The notes beneath the pieces were generated by a model. That model was not told where the DNA came from. It saw only the letters and a list, made by a program, of their open reading frames with translations, and searched no databases. DNA of 64,000 bases. It comes from Cyanobacterium aponinum PCC 10605 (lineage in GTDB: Bacteria > Cyanobacteriota > Cyanobacteriia > Cyanobacteriales > Cyanobacteriaceae). The stretch is taken from positions 682,001 to 746,000 of the forward strand of contig NC_019776.1 of NCBI RefSeq assembly GCF_000317675.1, read 5' to 3'. A program made the translations under genes and the position numbers. Below, one piece after another: positions 35,851 through 45,961 of the stretch. Position 1 is the stretch's first letter, and each line of letters starts with the position of its first letter.

Positions 35851-38153
35851 TGGGTTTTTTCCCAGTCTCGTTTATGCGCCCGAATCATCGCATCAATGAA
35901 GGTGCGTATCGCTTCCGCCCAAAGTTGCATTTTTAACTCGGTTTCGGCATTATGAGTGATGTTTAAATCCTTGGGTAAATGGAGATATTCCCAGATTTTT
36001 CTCTCATCATTGATTAAACTACGAATCAGCTTTAAGCTATCTCCTACCCATTTTTCTTTACGATTAGGCACAGATTCTAAGGCTTTAATCCAATTAGTCA
36101 CTTGCTGTTTGTCATTTTGTGATTGTAGTTTACTAACAACTGAGCGTAAAGCACCTAGCTGAGTCATGGGAGGTTTACTTTCCTCTCCTTGAATCTCTAA
36201 ACCTAGATATTGTTTTCTTGTCTGTCTATCGGAAGCTAAATCTAAGGCTTGTTGTTGGATTGCTTCTCGCCATGCTTCTCTTTCTATAATTCGGGCGTAT
36301 TCAAAACTCGAATCATTATTTTTAATAAGATTGACATTAACATTATCATTGCTAGTGTCAACTTCGGTGACTGATGGTGTTAGTTTAGATAATTCCATCG
36401 TTAATAAAGGATCATTAAAGCACATTTGCCCATAACCTTCAACTCTTCTTTCTCCGATGCCAGACATTTGGATTTGAGATAGTTGATTGATGTCTAATTC
36501 TCCCTCTGTCACTTCATAAACGATACAACTTCCTGCTTGAATGCCCACTAAAGATGGGCGGGATAAACCCCAACGCACTTGCCATGATTCTGTGCGTCTT
36601 TGACGGATAATTTTTTGTTTTTCTTCTAGCGTGACTCCTAATGTTTTTTCTAGGGTTTCTTTGAGAATATTTAAGTCGGCAGTGGGATTGAGTCTTTTAT
36701 CTCTTAACAGCAAGTCGGATAATAACCATACACTGAGGTTGTTATTGTCGAGTTGAATTTTTCCTTGATGAAGTTGCGGTTGTTGAGCTATTGTTACTTT
36801 TATCGTGCCATAATCATCTTTTTTAGATTGCCCAATGGAATAACTACCTTCTAAATTTTTCCACCATTCTTTTTTCTGGTTGCTAAGATGGTTGAATAAA
36901 TCTGATTTTAAACGAATTTCCGCTCTAAATGTGGTTTTCGGGGCAATAGCGGAATAACTATAAACCCCTCCCACATCACTACTAGGGCGTTGAAGTTCAT
37001 CTTCGATGGTATTGTGAGTATAAACGTTAATGGCGACTTTACGGTAAATAGGTAAATGATTATGGGTAACTTCTCCCACATAACCGCCTCTAATTCCTTT
37101 TAATTGTAAATCTTTGGGATTATCTTCAACTAAACGATTATAGACATTTCCTTTATCTAAGCCTCCTTTGAGTTTATCTGCAAAAAGACAAAAAGGCACA
37201 GGGCGACTGGGTTGATTCTTACTGCTGACGGTGGCATTAGTAATCACTAAACTCTCCTCACTAATAGCTTGAGAAATGTTTAACCATTGCCCTAGTTTAC
37301 GATGCAAGTTTCTTAAAATATATTTACCGGGGATATAGTCGAGGGTTTCCACCACGTTACCGACAGTGCGACTATTGATAATAAGAGGGGATTTAGCGGT
37401 AATTTCCAACGGTAAAATATACCAGTCTGACTCTTTTATCTCTGGATATTGAAAAGTAACGGGGGGATTTATTTCTTGATAAACTGGAGGAGAAGAAGGA
37501 GTTTGACTTAAATAGTCTAAATAATTATCATTTTTTACTTTTAGAAACTCAATTTTACATTTTCCTGCACCTCTACGTCTTTTCCCGCCGATTCTCTCCG
37601 TTAATTTTGCTCCTGCTAATAATAATGCTTCGACTCTCTTTTTGTCATCGTCACTTATATCCGCAGGATAGTTAATTTGACAGTCTTTTGCGTCTAAAAT
37701 TGCCCCTTTTCTTATCATCTCCTCGAATCTTAAAAAGTCTGTTTTGGCACATCCTGTGTCGTTGTCTATGCTTATACCCGGTTTAATAAATGCGATCGCA
37801 TCTTTAACTTTTGTATTGACACTAAGGGCATTTTTAAGACTATCAGGAAAATGAGCGGAGCGTAAAGAGATTATAGCAGGTTGAGGGGAAGATTCGATCG
37901 CTCCTTCTTCTAATGCAGGTTGAGTGCCAAAGAGAAAATCAACCCATTGACTCCAAACGCCTTTTTCGTTGCCATTATCCAAACCTAAAGCCGCCAACTC
38001 GCAACTATCCCGTAAAATACCCGTCAAAGTTTTCCCAGGAATATAAGGTAAACCATCTCTATCCCTTTGCACGATAGCATCAACATCACCTTTCGACTGC
38101 CCCAAACCAATATGCCAATCACTCAGCATAGTTACTCTCATCGTAAAAAGCAT
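35847..38153 (-). CDS. Type III-Dv Cas7-5-11 fusion subunit
   Basis: The 768-residue chain joins three functions. Residues 1-205 are a Cas7 (Csm3-like) domain with SDWHIGLGQSKGDVDAIV (candidate catalytic Asp 25), LPYIPGKTLTGILRD and the glycine loop GGKRRRGAGKC. Residues about 240-590 are a Cas5/Csx10-like RAMP (IYRKVAINVYTHNTIEDELQ, IQAGSCIVYEV, SGIGERRVEGYGQM). The last 130 or so residues are all-helical, as in Cas11. The start at 38153 has a strong AAGGAG five bases upstream of the ATG spacer. The gene stops at the edge of a dispersed repeat. Confidence 0.87.
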   Translation of the reverse strand: MLFTMRVTMLSDWHIGLGQSKGDVDAIVQRDRDGLPYIPGKTLTGILRDSCELAALGLDNGNEKGVWSQWVDFLFGTQPALEEGAIESSPQPAIISLRSAHFPDSLKNALSVNTKVKDAIAFIKPGISIDNDTGCAKTDFLRFEEMIRKGAILDAKDCQINYPADISDDDKKRVEALLLAGAKLTERIGGKRRRGAGKCKIEFLKVKNDNYLDYLSQTPSSPPVYQEINPPVTFQYPEIKESDWYILPLEITAKSPLIINSRTVGNVVETLDYIPGKYILRNLHRKLGQWLNISQAISEESLVITNATVSSKNQPSRPVPFCLFADKLKGGLDKGNVYNRLVEDNPKDLQLKGIRGGYVGEVTHNHLPIYRKVAINVYTHNTIEDELQRPSSDVGGVYSYSAIAPKTTFRAEIRLKSDLFNHLSNQKKEWWKNLEGSYSIGQSKKDDYGTIKVTIAQQPQLHQGKIQLDNNNLSVWLLSDLLLRDKRLNPTADLNILKETLEKTLGVTLEEKQKIIRQRRTESWQVRWGLSRPSLVGIQAGSCIVYEVTEGELDINQLSQIQMSGIGERRVEGYGQMCFNDPLLTMELSKLTPSVTEVDTSNDNVNVNLIKNNDSSFEYARIIEREAWREAIQQQALDLASDRQTRKQYLGLEIQGEESKPPMTQLGALRSVVSKLQSQNDKQQVTNWIKALESVPNRKEKWVGDSLKLIRSLINDERKIWEYLHLPKDLNITHNAETELKMQLWAEAIRTFIDAMIRAHKRDWEKTQ

Positions 38154-38226
38154 AGACTCTCCTTTTTTTTCATAAGTTTGTAGTAAAGGCTTTAGCCTTT
38201 TATTTTGATGATTAATTATTTAATTA

Positions 38227-39990
38227 TTAGAGAAAATCAGTAGCATCTAAAGCATCTAAAAAACTGGTAGTATAAACAGTCTTTTTGTTATTTTCTTTAG
38301 AATTAATAGGGGTTATTTGAAATAAAGATTTATCACTTTCTGCTAATTCTATAGTAATATTTTCATAGCGCTTATAAATCAACTGAAACTGAGCATCCCC
38401 TGATTCTTTTCCCCTAAATAAAGCACTCCTTAATTTATTGGATTGATTAGGAGGCAGATATTTTTTTTCATCATTTTCATTCTGAGAATTTCGCTTATTT
38501 TTAGTGAATAATTTCACCTTATTTTTAAATTCATTCCAGTCGTAAAATTTCGCCCATTTTTGACTAAATTCTGTTGCCTCTTTTAATTTATTGGAAGGAG
38601 TAACAACAAAAGGACGTTTATATAACTTTGTGTGAATGTTTTCATTTTCTTTTAACTCCAAACGCCCTCTAATTAACTCTAAATCAACCCCACTAGAATC
38701 ATAGACAATATGAAAATCTAAAGCCGAACAAGAGACGGTTTTATTATCATTATTTTGTACATTATTTTTAACAGTTTTCGCAGATTTTAACAAAGATTCA
38801 GCTAAATCATAACCCACAGAAAAAGGAAAATGAGGTTTAACAATCGCAACCCCTGCACAAGAAGATAAACCATCAGATTTTAGTGCTTTTCGACTGACTT
38901 CATTAATGATATTACCCACATCTTCTAAATCATTTCTTGCAGTTTCTTCCTCAAAAGTTAACAAAAATTTTTCCGTAAATTCTAAGGCTTTTTTCCCATC
39001 ACAAACAACTGTTAAATCATCCCCTCCCAACACTAAAGGAATAATTGGTAATATTTCATTCGTTTTGTTTTCATTGATGCTTATTTTTCCGTTATCTTTA
39101 AATACCTTAATTGCTTCTTTAAAAGCATTTTGGGTACATAAATCTAAAGCTAAAGAAAACTTCCTTAATTTATTAATGTAGTCTCGATTTTTTTCAGAAA
39201 AACTTTTTAAATCATTATCAATAAACTGTTCAAATTTAAAAAATATTTGCCCCAAACCGTTCCCATCTGCGTGAACAATTCCTAACCAGTTTAATTTTTC
39301 TTCAAAATTCTTTTCTAAATCATTAGTGTTTTCAGGGAATTTAAAATTACTTTTTTGGACTAATTTATCCATTCTTTTTAGAGAATCATTAGCACTATTT
39401 CTTTTAGTAAAACTCACCTGAGATATAGGAATTTTATCGTTTTCTGGATTAATTTCTATCTGAGAAGCGGGTAAACCGCTAGTATCACAATGAGATAAAA
39501 TGGGTAGTTTTAAGAAACGAAATTCAGAAGAAAAAAGATTAGATTGAGCAATCTCAATTTTACGGTAAACTTGTTTAACAGCATCTTGAATCGGTTTATT
39601 CCAATCAAACTCTACATAAACTCCTGTCACGTTAATCCCAGGAGCTTCTTTTAAACATTTTGTGGTAAGTTGAGTAATAATATCTTGGGCTATTTCCTTA
39701 TCTTTTGTAATTAATAAAGCCTTTCCCGATACCGCAATAATAATTTCTATTGATTGCTTGTCATCTTCAATGGGGGGATTATGATTAGAATTCAAAAGAT
39801 TTTGTCTTAATAAATCACTATCCTGCCATAATTTGAGGTTAGGATTTTTGACAATATCACCTATTATTTCTAATAACCATTGTGTACCGACTCGATAAGT
39901 TAATTCTGACGCCCCAATATTTTCTTTTAATTTATTAGTGGCAAAAATGAAATTCTGATTACCTGATGTTTCTATTAGGACTAAAAACAT
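38227..39990 (-). CDS. cas10: Cas10 of type III-Dv, cyclase-type, no HD domain
   Basis: The 587-residue protein is the large subunit. It starts directly with a palm-like domain (FLVLIETSGNQNFIFATNKL), so the N-terminal HD DNase found in many Cas10 proteins is missing. The first palm carries HADGNGLG at 240-247 and the second carries LVLGGDDLTVVC with the intact GGDD at 322-325, the active site for cyclic oligoadenylate synthesis. It is the first gene of the operon; the 234 bases upstream contain no CRISPR repeat. Confidence 0.88.
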   Translation of the reverse strand: MFLVLIETSGNQNFIFATNKLKENIGASELTYRVGTQWLLEIIGDIVKNPNLKLWQDSDLLRQNLLNSNHNPPIEDDKQSIEIIIAVSGKALLITKDKEIAQDIITQLTTKCLKEAPGINVTGVYVEFDWNKPIQDAVKQVYRKIEIAQSNLFSSEFRFLKLPILSHCDTSGLPASQIEINPENDKIPISQVSFTKRNSANDSLKRMDKLVQKSNFKFPENTNDLEKNFEEKLNWLGIVHADGNGLGQIFFKFEQFIDNDLKSFSEKNRDYINKLRKFSLALDLCTQNAFKEAIKVFKDNGKISINENKTNEILPIIPLVLGGDDLTVVCDGKKALEFTEKFLLTFEEETARNDLEDVGNIINEVSRKALKSDGLSSCAGVAIVKPHFPFSVGYDLAESLLKSAKTVKNNVQNNDNKTVSCSALDFHIVYDSSGVDLELIRGRLELKENENIHTKLYKRPFVVTPSNKLKEATEFSQKWAKFYDWNEFKNKVKLFTKNKRNSQNENDEKKYLPPNQSNKLRSALFRGKESGDAQFQLIYKRYENITIELAESDKSLFQITPINSKENNKKTVYTTSFLDALDATDFL

Positions 39991-40224
39991 TATTTTTCTC
40001 TAGTCGACCCATAAAAATGTAAAGGAGGCGAAGTTTATGCTTTCTTAAGAAGTTGAATCTATTGAAAGAATAACAATACTACTAGGATATTAATTGATAA
40101 GTCCTTTACATAGAAGACAAGTGTAATATTTCTTAAAATTTGCTCTTACCCCTTGCCTTTTGAAATCTATTCACCCCAAAACTAATTGCCCTTCATCTAG
40201 TGTAACCACAAATCTCACACTGAA

Positions 40225-42426
40225 TTATAGTTGAATGTTTAAGTCTCCCTCTTGTTTGGTAATTCGACAAATGGTTTGTTGGTCTATTTTTTCTAAAACT
40301 AAATCAATCAGATTATTTCCTATTCTCAAATTTTCTAGGGATAAACGGTTAATAAAGTCTGGTAAACGGGGATTTTTGATCAGTAAACGATTATTTTTCA
40401 TATCGGGAAGTAAATTAATCATCATTTGTAGTAACTGAAAAATTGTTCCTGTTGCCCATGCTTGAGGAAAACAAGCTACAGGATATTTAACGGGATTTTG
40501 GGAGGATTTTCGTTCAAAACCGCAAAATAATTCGGGAGGTCGATGATTTGCTTGAGAAATGGTCATTTCAATTAAACTTTGAGCGATAGTCATTGCATCG
40601 TCTATTTTGCCAATATGACGTAAACCTAATGCACTGATAGCTGTATCATGATGCCATACTGAACCTAAGTGATAACCCATGGGATTATAAGCGGGGGAAA
40701 AACTGCTTAAGGTACGAATACCCCAACCACTGTATAAGTCTTCTGCCATCAAACGTTGAGCCACTAAATTAGCTTTTTCTGGGGGGTAAATACCTAAAGA
40801 AAGACAATGGCCCGGGTTGGAGGTAATACTATCAATGGGTTTACCATTTTCATCTAAGGCAAGGGCATAGTATTGTTCTGATTCTAACCAAAAATCACGA
40901 TTAAACCGCTCTTTTAGCTCTTCTGCTTCTTTTTGCCATTTTTGGGCTAATTTTTCTTCTCCTAATATCTTCGCTATATGACTTAGTTTTACTTTGGCAT
41001 AATAAACATATCCTTGTACTTCACAAAGTGCGATCGCACCTTCTACTAATTCTCCTTTACTATTGACGATACAATCCCCCGAATCTTTCCAACCCTGATT
41101 ACGAAGTCCCCCTTCTGCCTGACGTAAATAATAAATATACCCTGTTTTTTGCCGTTGATGATCTATCCAATCCATAGCCCGAAGAACATTTGACCATAAT
41201 TTTTCGGCGAAAGCGCGATCGCCACTCCAGTCATAGTAGTCCGCATATAGGATTAACCATAAAGGGGTAGCATCCACCGTGCCATAATAAGGAGTATGGG
41301 GAATTTCCTGACAACGGGCTAACTCTCCTAAACGCAATTCGTGCAAAATTTTACCCGGAGACTCATCATGCCAATCACTATGATTTTTTCCTTGATATTC
41401 CGCTAAAGTCAATAGGGTATTGCGGGTAATTTGGCTATCAAATATCAAAGTTTGTCGGGCGGCAATTAAAGAATCTCGCCCAAATAGAGTAGAAAACCAA
41501 GGTATTCCTGCCACTAAAATCTTACCTTGACCAAAAGACTGTAACAATAAATAAATATCATTTTCCGCCTGAGTAATGACTTGATTAACCGCCTCAGAAT
41601 CAGTACGAATCTTGGTTGTATTTTGATACCAACTATCTTTTTCCCTTTGGGCAATTTTAACTCCTTCTGTCAATGATTTCGGGAAAAGAATACTAGAATT
41701 AGCCTTATTATTAATCTTAGTTTGTAAAGCATAACCAATACGGCAACTAGCCTGACTTTGGAGAGTTATATTCCAGATAACTGTATTTCCTTGAATTTTT
41801 GTAGGTTTAAGATGATTAAATGTGATTAAAGATTCCATTAAGGAATGATCTAATCCTTCATAGGCAAAGTTTAGACTATTATCCGATTGATTTAGGGCTT
41901 GCAAACTTTGTCCCCGTTGAGAGCGGATGCGATCGCTTTTAACTTCAAATAAATCCTTAAAATCTGCTTGGAAACTCAGAGTTATAGGTATTTCCACAGG
42001 ATGAATCGTATAGTTGCGTAGAGTAATTTCTTCAAATAAACCACCTCGCAAAACGATTTTACGCTCAATACCGATGGTTTCCCGCTTCAATAAATTATCG
42101 ATGGCGGGATTGGTACAATTAACCGTAATTTGATAGCCCGACTCCGCACAACTACTCAGCAATACGGGAGATTGACCAGCTATTTGTAACTCCGAGCGAC
42201 TCAAAAATCTCGTATCATGGCAAAACAAACCTGTAACGGTACGTTTTTGATTCTTAGCCCCTGCAACGATGTTACCTAGTTGATCTGTAATCAAAAACAA
42301 GTCATTATCCTTAATAACTAAAGTCGGTTGACTTTGAAAATCAATCGCATAGGGTAATTCTGAGTCTTCGGATAGAGATATGGGAATAAAAGTTTTACCG
42401 TATAGATTTTTCGCTACCTGTATCAT
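40225..42426 (-). CDS. Amylo-alpha-1,6-glucosidase (glycogen debranching type)
   Basis: The 733-residue protein has an N-terminal beta-domain of the glycogen-debranching type (TGLFCHDTRFLSRSELQIAG) and a C-terminal (alpha/alpha)6 barrel (GIPWFSTLFGRDSLIAARQT, TPLWLILYADYYDWSGD, PMGYHLGSVWHHDTAISALG). Acidic residues in FGRDS and DATPLW fit the catalytic region. It probably acts on alpha-1,6 branches or related oligosaccharides in the cytoplasm. It is not linked functionally to the CRISPR operon upstream of it. Confidence 0.88.
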   Translation of the reverse strand: MIQVAKNLYGKTFIPISLSEDSELPYAIDFQSQPTLVIKDNDLFLITDQLGNIVAGAKNQKRTVTGLFCHDTRFLSRSELQIAGQSPVLLSSCAESGYQITVNCTNPAIDNLLKRETIGIERKIVLRGGLFEEITLRNYTIHPVEIPITLSFQADFKDLFEVKSDRIRSQRGQSLQALNQSDNSLNFAYEGLDHSLMESLITFNHLKPTKIQGNTVIWNITLQSQASCRIGYALQTKINNKANSSILFPKSLTEGVKIAQREKDSWYQNTTKIRTDSEAVNQVITQAENDIYLLLQSFGQGKILVAGIPWFSTLFGRDSLIAARQTLIFDSQITRNTLLTLAEYQGKNHSDWHDESPGKILHELRLGELARCQEIPHTPYYGTVDATPLWLILYADYYDWSGDRAFAEKLWSNVLRAMDWIDHQRQKTGYIYYLRQAEGGLRNQGWKDSGDCIVNSKGELVEGAIALCEVQGYVYYAKVKLSHIAKILGEEKLAQKWQKEAEELKERFNRDFWLESEQYYALALDENGKPIDSITSNPGHCLSLGIYPPEKANLVAQRLMAEDLYSGWGIRTLSSFSPAYNPMGYHLGSVWHHDTAISALGLRHIGKIDDAMTIAQSLIEMTISQANHRPPELFCGFERKSSQNPVKYPVACFPQAWATGTIFQLLQMMINLLPDMKNNRLLIKNPRLPDFINRLSLENLRIGNNLIDLVLEKIDQQTICRITKQEGDLNIQL

Positions 42427-42532
42427 TTGTAATATGCTTGGATGTCAGAACTTAGGGAGAGAAGAGCAAGAATTAAAAGTTACTTTAACCTGAGTTCGGG
42501 ATAAATTTTCATCTATGAATGATGGAGAAAAA

Positions 42533-42750
42533 AAGGCAAAAGGCAAGAGTCAAGAGGCGAACCCCCCTTTATCCCCCCTCGAGAGGGGGGAGGGCAAAGG
42601 AAAAATTAAGAATTAGGAATTAAAAACCCCGAACACTCATTATTTGTTACTCATTACTCGTTATTTATTACTTTCTCTCAACACCTGCAACCTGCAACCT
42701 GAAACCTGACACCTACCCTTATCCAATATTCTTAAACCGAACTGAGGTTA
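42533..42750 (-). repeat. Dispersed repeat family A, copy 2 (full length)
   Basis: It is the inverted counterpart of 4033-4230, sharing the TAACCTCAG end, the GGTTGCAGGTTGCAGG core, the GAGTAACAAATAATGAG block and the CCCCCCTCGAGAGGGGGG palindrome. It fills most of the 400-base gap between two minus-strand genes. Confidence 0.85.
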
Positions 42751-42826
42751 CTTTAAACCTAACACCTGATACCTGACACCTCAAAACAACAACTAATTAT
42801 CTTTTTGCGTAACATCAGTTACAATG

Positions 42827-43915
42827 TTAAGCAACGGTGGCTAAGTCGATATGGCTATCAATTAAATGTCCATTAATATTATTAAAACGTTGAGCTAAAA
42901 CTTGACGGTAAACTTCTTCATAACTATCAACCATGCGAGATACTCCAAAGTTTTTCAGTACATGATTACGGCAATCATAACGATTGACTTGAGATATTTT
43001 ATCCACCGCTAGGATCATTTCTTCAATGTTGTGACATAAAAAGCCGGTTTTTCCATCGGCAATTACTTCTGGAGCTGACCCCAGACTCATAGCAATTACA
43101 GGAGTACCACTAGCCATGGATTCTGCCATCACTAAGCCAAAGGGTTCACGCCACGTAATAGGAAATAGGGTTGCTCTTGCACCGCCAATTAATTTATTTT
43201 TCTCCTTACTGTCAACTTCACCTAGTAATTGAATTTGTTGACCATCCACATGGGGTAATACTTGGGTCTCAAAAAATTCTTGATCTACAGGATCAACTTT
43301 GCAAGCCATTTTCAGTTTCCAGCCTGTTTTTTTGGCAATTTGGATGGCTAAATGAGGTCCTTTTTGGGGTGAAACCCGCCCTAGGAAAGCTAAATAAGGT
43401 TCATCATCAGGTTGGGGGAAAAATTGATAGCTATTAACATCAATGCCATTATAAACATTTCCCACATAGTTAAGATCGGGCAAAGGTTCTCTTTGAGACT
43501 GAGAAATACTTACATAATTTTGATGTTTTGATTGACTAAATAATAGTTTATTTTCCTGTGTAAATTCTCCGTGTAGAGTGTGAATTGTGGGGGTTTTGAC
43601 AAAGTTAGCATAGGGTAAGGCATGATAGTCAACATGACTATGAATCAAATCAAATTCATTGGCACGACTATATACTTTTTGTAATTGTAGGGTTAAATAA
43701 GCGTTATAGTCTTTAACTTGTTTGTCAGTACGAATAGCTCGAGGATAAACAGACTCTAACTTAGCCAAAGTTTGGGAGTCACCAGAAGCAAAAAGAGTTA
43801 CATCATGACCACGACGGACTAATTCATCAGTCAATAAAGCAACTACTAATTCAATGCCACCATAACGATTAGGGGGGACTGATTCCCATAAGGGAGCAAC
43901 TTGAGCAATCTTCAT
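42827..43915 (-). CDS. Family 4 glycosyltransferase
   Basis: This GT-B enzyme of 362 residues has the N-terminal glycine loop (WESVPPNRYGGIELVVALLT), AFLGRVSPQKGPHLAI in the second domain and the donor-binding EPFGLVMAESMASGTPVIA. Similar genes are widespread in cyanobacteria and plant-associated bacteria, annotated as glycosyltransferase family 4; the sugar and acceptor are unknown. It is monocistronic. Confidence 0.9.
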   Translation of the reverse strand: MKIAQVAPLWESVPPNRYGGIELVVALLTDELVRRGHDVTLFASGDSQTLAKLESVYPRAIRTDKQVKDYNAYLTLQLQKVYSRANEFDLIHSHVDYHALPYANFVKTPTIHTLHGEFTQENKLLFSQSKHQNYVSISQSQREPLPDLNYVGNVYNGIDVNSYQFFPQPDDEPYLAFLGRVSPQKGPHLAIQIAKKTGWKLKMACKVDPVDQEFFETQVLPHVDGQQIQLLGEVDSKEKNKLIGGARATLFPITWREPFGLVMAESMASGTPVIAMSLGSAPEVIADGKTGFLCHNIEEMILAVDKISQVNRYDCRNHVLKNFGVSRMVDSYEEVYRQVLAQRFNNINGHLIDSHIDLATVA

Positions 43916-44105
43916 TTAACAACCTCCTAGATTTTAAAGGTAAGTAAAGTAAGAAGTATTGTTTTATAATAAAAATTTACTCAGCTACAGGAGCGTATTT
44001 AATTGACCATTAAATTATAGTTATTTGAGTCCAATATTACATAAACCCGTTTTAAGTTGCCCAGTTCGGTTTTACATGATATGGGGGGGTGAAAACCGAA
44101 TTTTT

Positions 44106-45209
44106 TTAACTTCTTTTATAAAAAGGTTTTTTTACTATCTTCGCAGGATAAAGTTTCCCCCTAATTTCAATTTCTAATTTTTGCCCTATTTTACTGTAAT
44201 TGGAAGATACATAACCAAGCGCGATCGCATCTTCTAAGGTAGGGGATAGAGTTCCACTGGTAATTTCTCCTATTACTTCTCCATTCACCAAAATGGGATA
44301 ACCATGACGGGCGATATATTTACCTTCCATCACTAAAGCAACTAACTTTTTCTTAACCCCTTCTTGTTTCTGTTGTGCAATAACATCTTTGCCAATAAAG
44401 TCATGATCCAAATTGATTAACCATCCTAAACCTGCTTCTATAGGGGTAATTTCTTCATTCATATCTTGACCATAAAGACACATAGCCGCCTCTAAACGAA
44501 GAGTATCCCTAGCCCCTAAACCGCAAGGAATAACACCATTATCAAGGAAATAATACCACAATTTCTGTGCTACATTAGGAGTTGTCATAATCTCAAAACC
44601 ATCTTCTCCCGTATATCCTGTTCGAGCAATAAAAACAGGTTCTTCATAGAGGGTGGTATACAAGTGAGAAAAGCTAGGAAATTGACTTAAATCTTCGTTA
44701 ATCAAATGGTTGAGGATTTTAAACCCATTTTTGCCCTGTAAAGCAATTAAGGCTAATTCAGAGGATTTATCGGTAAGTGTGACATTTTTTGCGGTGAGAT
44801 TTTTCGTTAACCATTGCCAATCTTTATTTTTCGTAGCGGCATTAACAATTAAGATGGCAGATTCAATCTCTAGCTCGTTTGTACCTTGATAGTAAAAAAT
44901 AATGTCATCAATGATGCCTCCATGATGATTTAATAAGACTGTATATTGAGCCTTTCCTGCTTCTAAATTTTTTAAGTCTGTAGGCACAAGATAGGTGAAT
45001 TTTTCCCGTAATTGTTTCCCTTCGAGAAAGAATTTCCCCATGTGAGAAATATCAAACATTCCTACGGATTCCCTAACAGCTTGATGTTCTTTTTTTAAGC
45101 CACTATATTGCAAAGCCATTTCCCAACCCGCAAAATCGGTAAATTTCGCCTTACATTCATGGGATAAGGAATATAGAGGGGTACGTAGAAGTTTAGATGA
45201 TTGTGTCAC
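44106..45209 (-). CDS. gcvT: Aminomethyltransferase (glycine cleavage T protein)
   Basis: The 367-residue protein transfers the methylene group from the H-protein lipoamide to tetrahydrofolate in photorespiratory glycine breakdown. Seen: the N-terminal FTDFAGWEMALQY, MFDISHMGKF, YTVLLNHHGGIIDDIIFY, ARTGYTGEDGFEI, GLGARDTLRLEAAMCLYG and the C-terminal EITSGTLSPTLEDAIALGYV. Length is typical. The other gcv genes are not in the window. Confidence 0.96.
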   Translation of the reverse strand: MTQSSKLLRTPLYSLSHECKAKFTDFAGWEMALQYSGLKKEHQAVRESVGMFDISHMGKFFLEGKQLREKFTYLVPTDLKNLEAGKAQYTVLLNHHGGIIDDIIFYYQGTNELEIESAILIVNAATKNKDWQWLTKNLTAKNVTLTDKSSELALIALQGKNGFKILNHLINEDLSQFPSFSHLYTTLYEEPVFIARTGYTGEDGFEIMTTPNVAQKLWYYFLDNGVIPCGLGARDTLRLEAAMCLYGQDMNEEITPIEAGLGWLINLDHDFIGKDVIAQQKQEGVKKKLVALVMEGKYIARHGYPILVNGEVIGEITSGTLSPTLEDAIALGYVSSNYSKIGQKLEIEIRGKLYPAKIVKKPFYKRS

Positions 45210-45321
45210 AGGTAATTGTTAAGGATATATAATTTTGATAACGATTAATCAGTATAGCATTGACTTGAGTTTGGAAATAGGTTTCGGGTTTCAGGTATTT
45301 TTCAGTGTCAATGAGAAGCGA

Positions 45322-45427
45322 AGGTGCATTTAACTTACACTTTTTCTTAGTTCTTGAAAATAACTAAAGTGCTTGCCTATTGCCTCTTGCCTACCTCAAC
45401 CAGCAGACTTAGACGCAAACTACCTTA
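45322..45427 (-). repeat. Dispersed repeat family C, copy 2
   Basis: On the minus strand it starts TAAGGTAGTTTGCGTCTAAG and ends with AAGTGTAAGTTAAATGCACC. The leading TAA is the stop codon of the anti-sigma gene, exactly as copy 1 supplies the stop of Cas7-5-11. Confidence 0.7.
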
Positions 45428-45925
45428 TTTATTCTCAATAATATCCATAAGAGATTGATCTAAAGGTATCATCAAAGACTCTTCTGTGTTGGCGGGAAGG
45501 GCTATAACAGGTTCATTTAAGGCAATGACTAAGTTTTCATCTGAATTGAGTTGAGAGTCTCTGTTTGCCATTTGTAGTAAGAGAGTCCTATTACCATTGA
45601 GAATACCTCCAAGAGTAGCCAAAATCACGGCTGCGATCGCACCTCCACCCCAAACATAGGTTTTACATCTTCTATTTTCTTGATCAACCTTGGCAAATAC
45701 GGTAGATGATAATTCTTGAGGGCTATATTCAGGCTGGGGAGTAGGTAAATTTTGAAACTCGTCTCTCAAATAAAGTAATCGACGATATAGAGATTGTATT
45801 TCAGGATCATTTGCTAATAAATCTTGTACTTCTTCTCTTTGTTGAGCTGTAACTTCTCCATCTAAATAGGCACTTAAAAGCTCGAAAGTACATTTGTCGG
45901 GGGGATAAGAGTGATTAGTCATCAT
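45425..45925 (-). CDS. Anti-sigma factor with N-terminal cytoplasmic domain
   Basis: The 166-residue protein has an N-terminal anti-sigma-like helical domain (FELLSAYLDGEVTAQQREEV, LANDPEIQSLYRRLLYL), then one membrane segment (about residues 90-110, VWGGGAIAAVILATLGGIL) and a periplasmic tail. It lacks the His-x3-Cys-x2-Cys zinc motif of many ZAS proteins. Its place 36 bases downstream of an ECF sigma gene, as with SigG in other cyanobacteria, indicates that it binds that sigma factor. The last codons are encoded at the border of a dispersed repeat. Confidence 0.85.
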   Translation of the reverse strand: MMTNHSYPPDKCTFELLSAYLDGEVTAQQREEVQDLLANDPEIQSLYRRLLYLRDEFQNLPTPQPEYSPQELSSTVFAKVDQENRRCKTYVWGGGAIAAVILATLGGILNGNRTLLLQMANRDSQLNSDENLVIALNEPVIALPANTEESLMIPLDQSLMDIIENK

Positions 45926-45961
45926 ATTTTCTATCTCCAGTTTTTGGTGAGGAATTAACTA

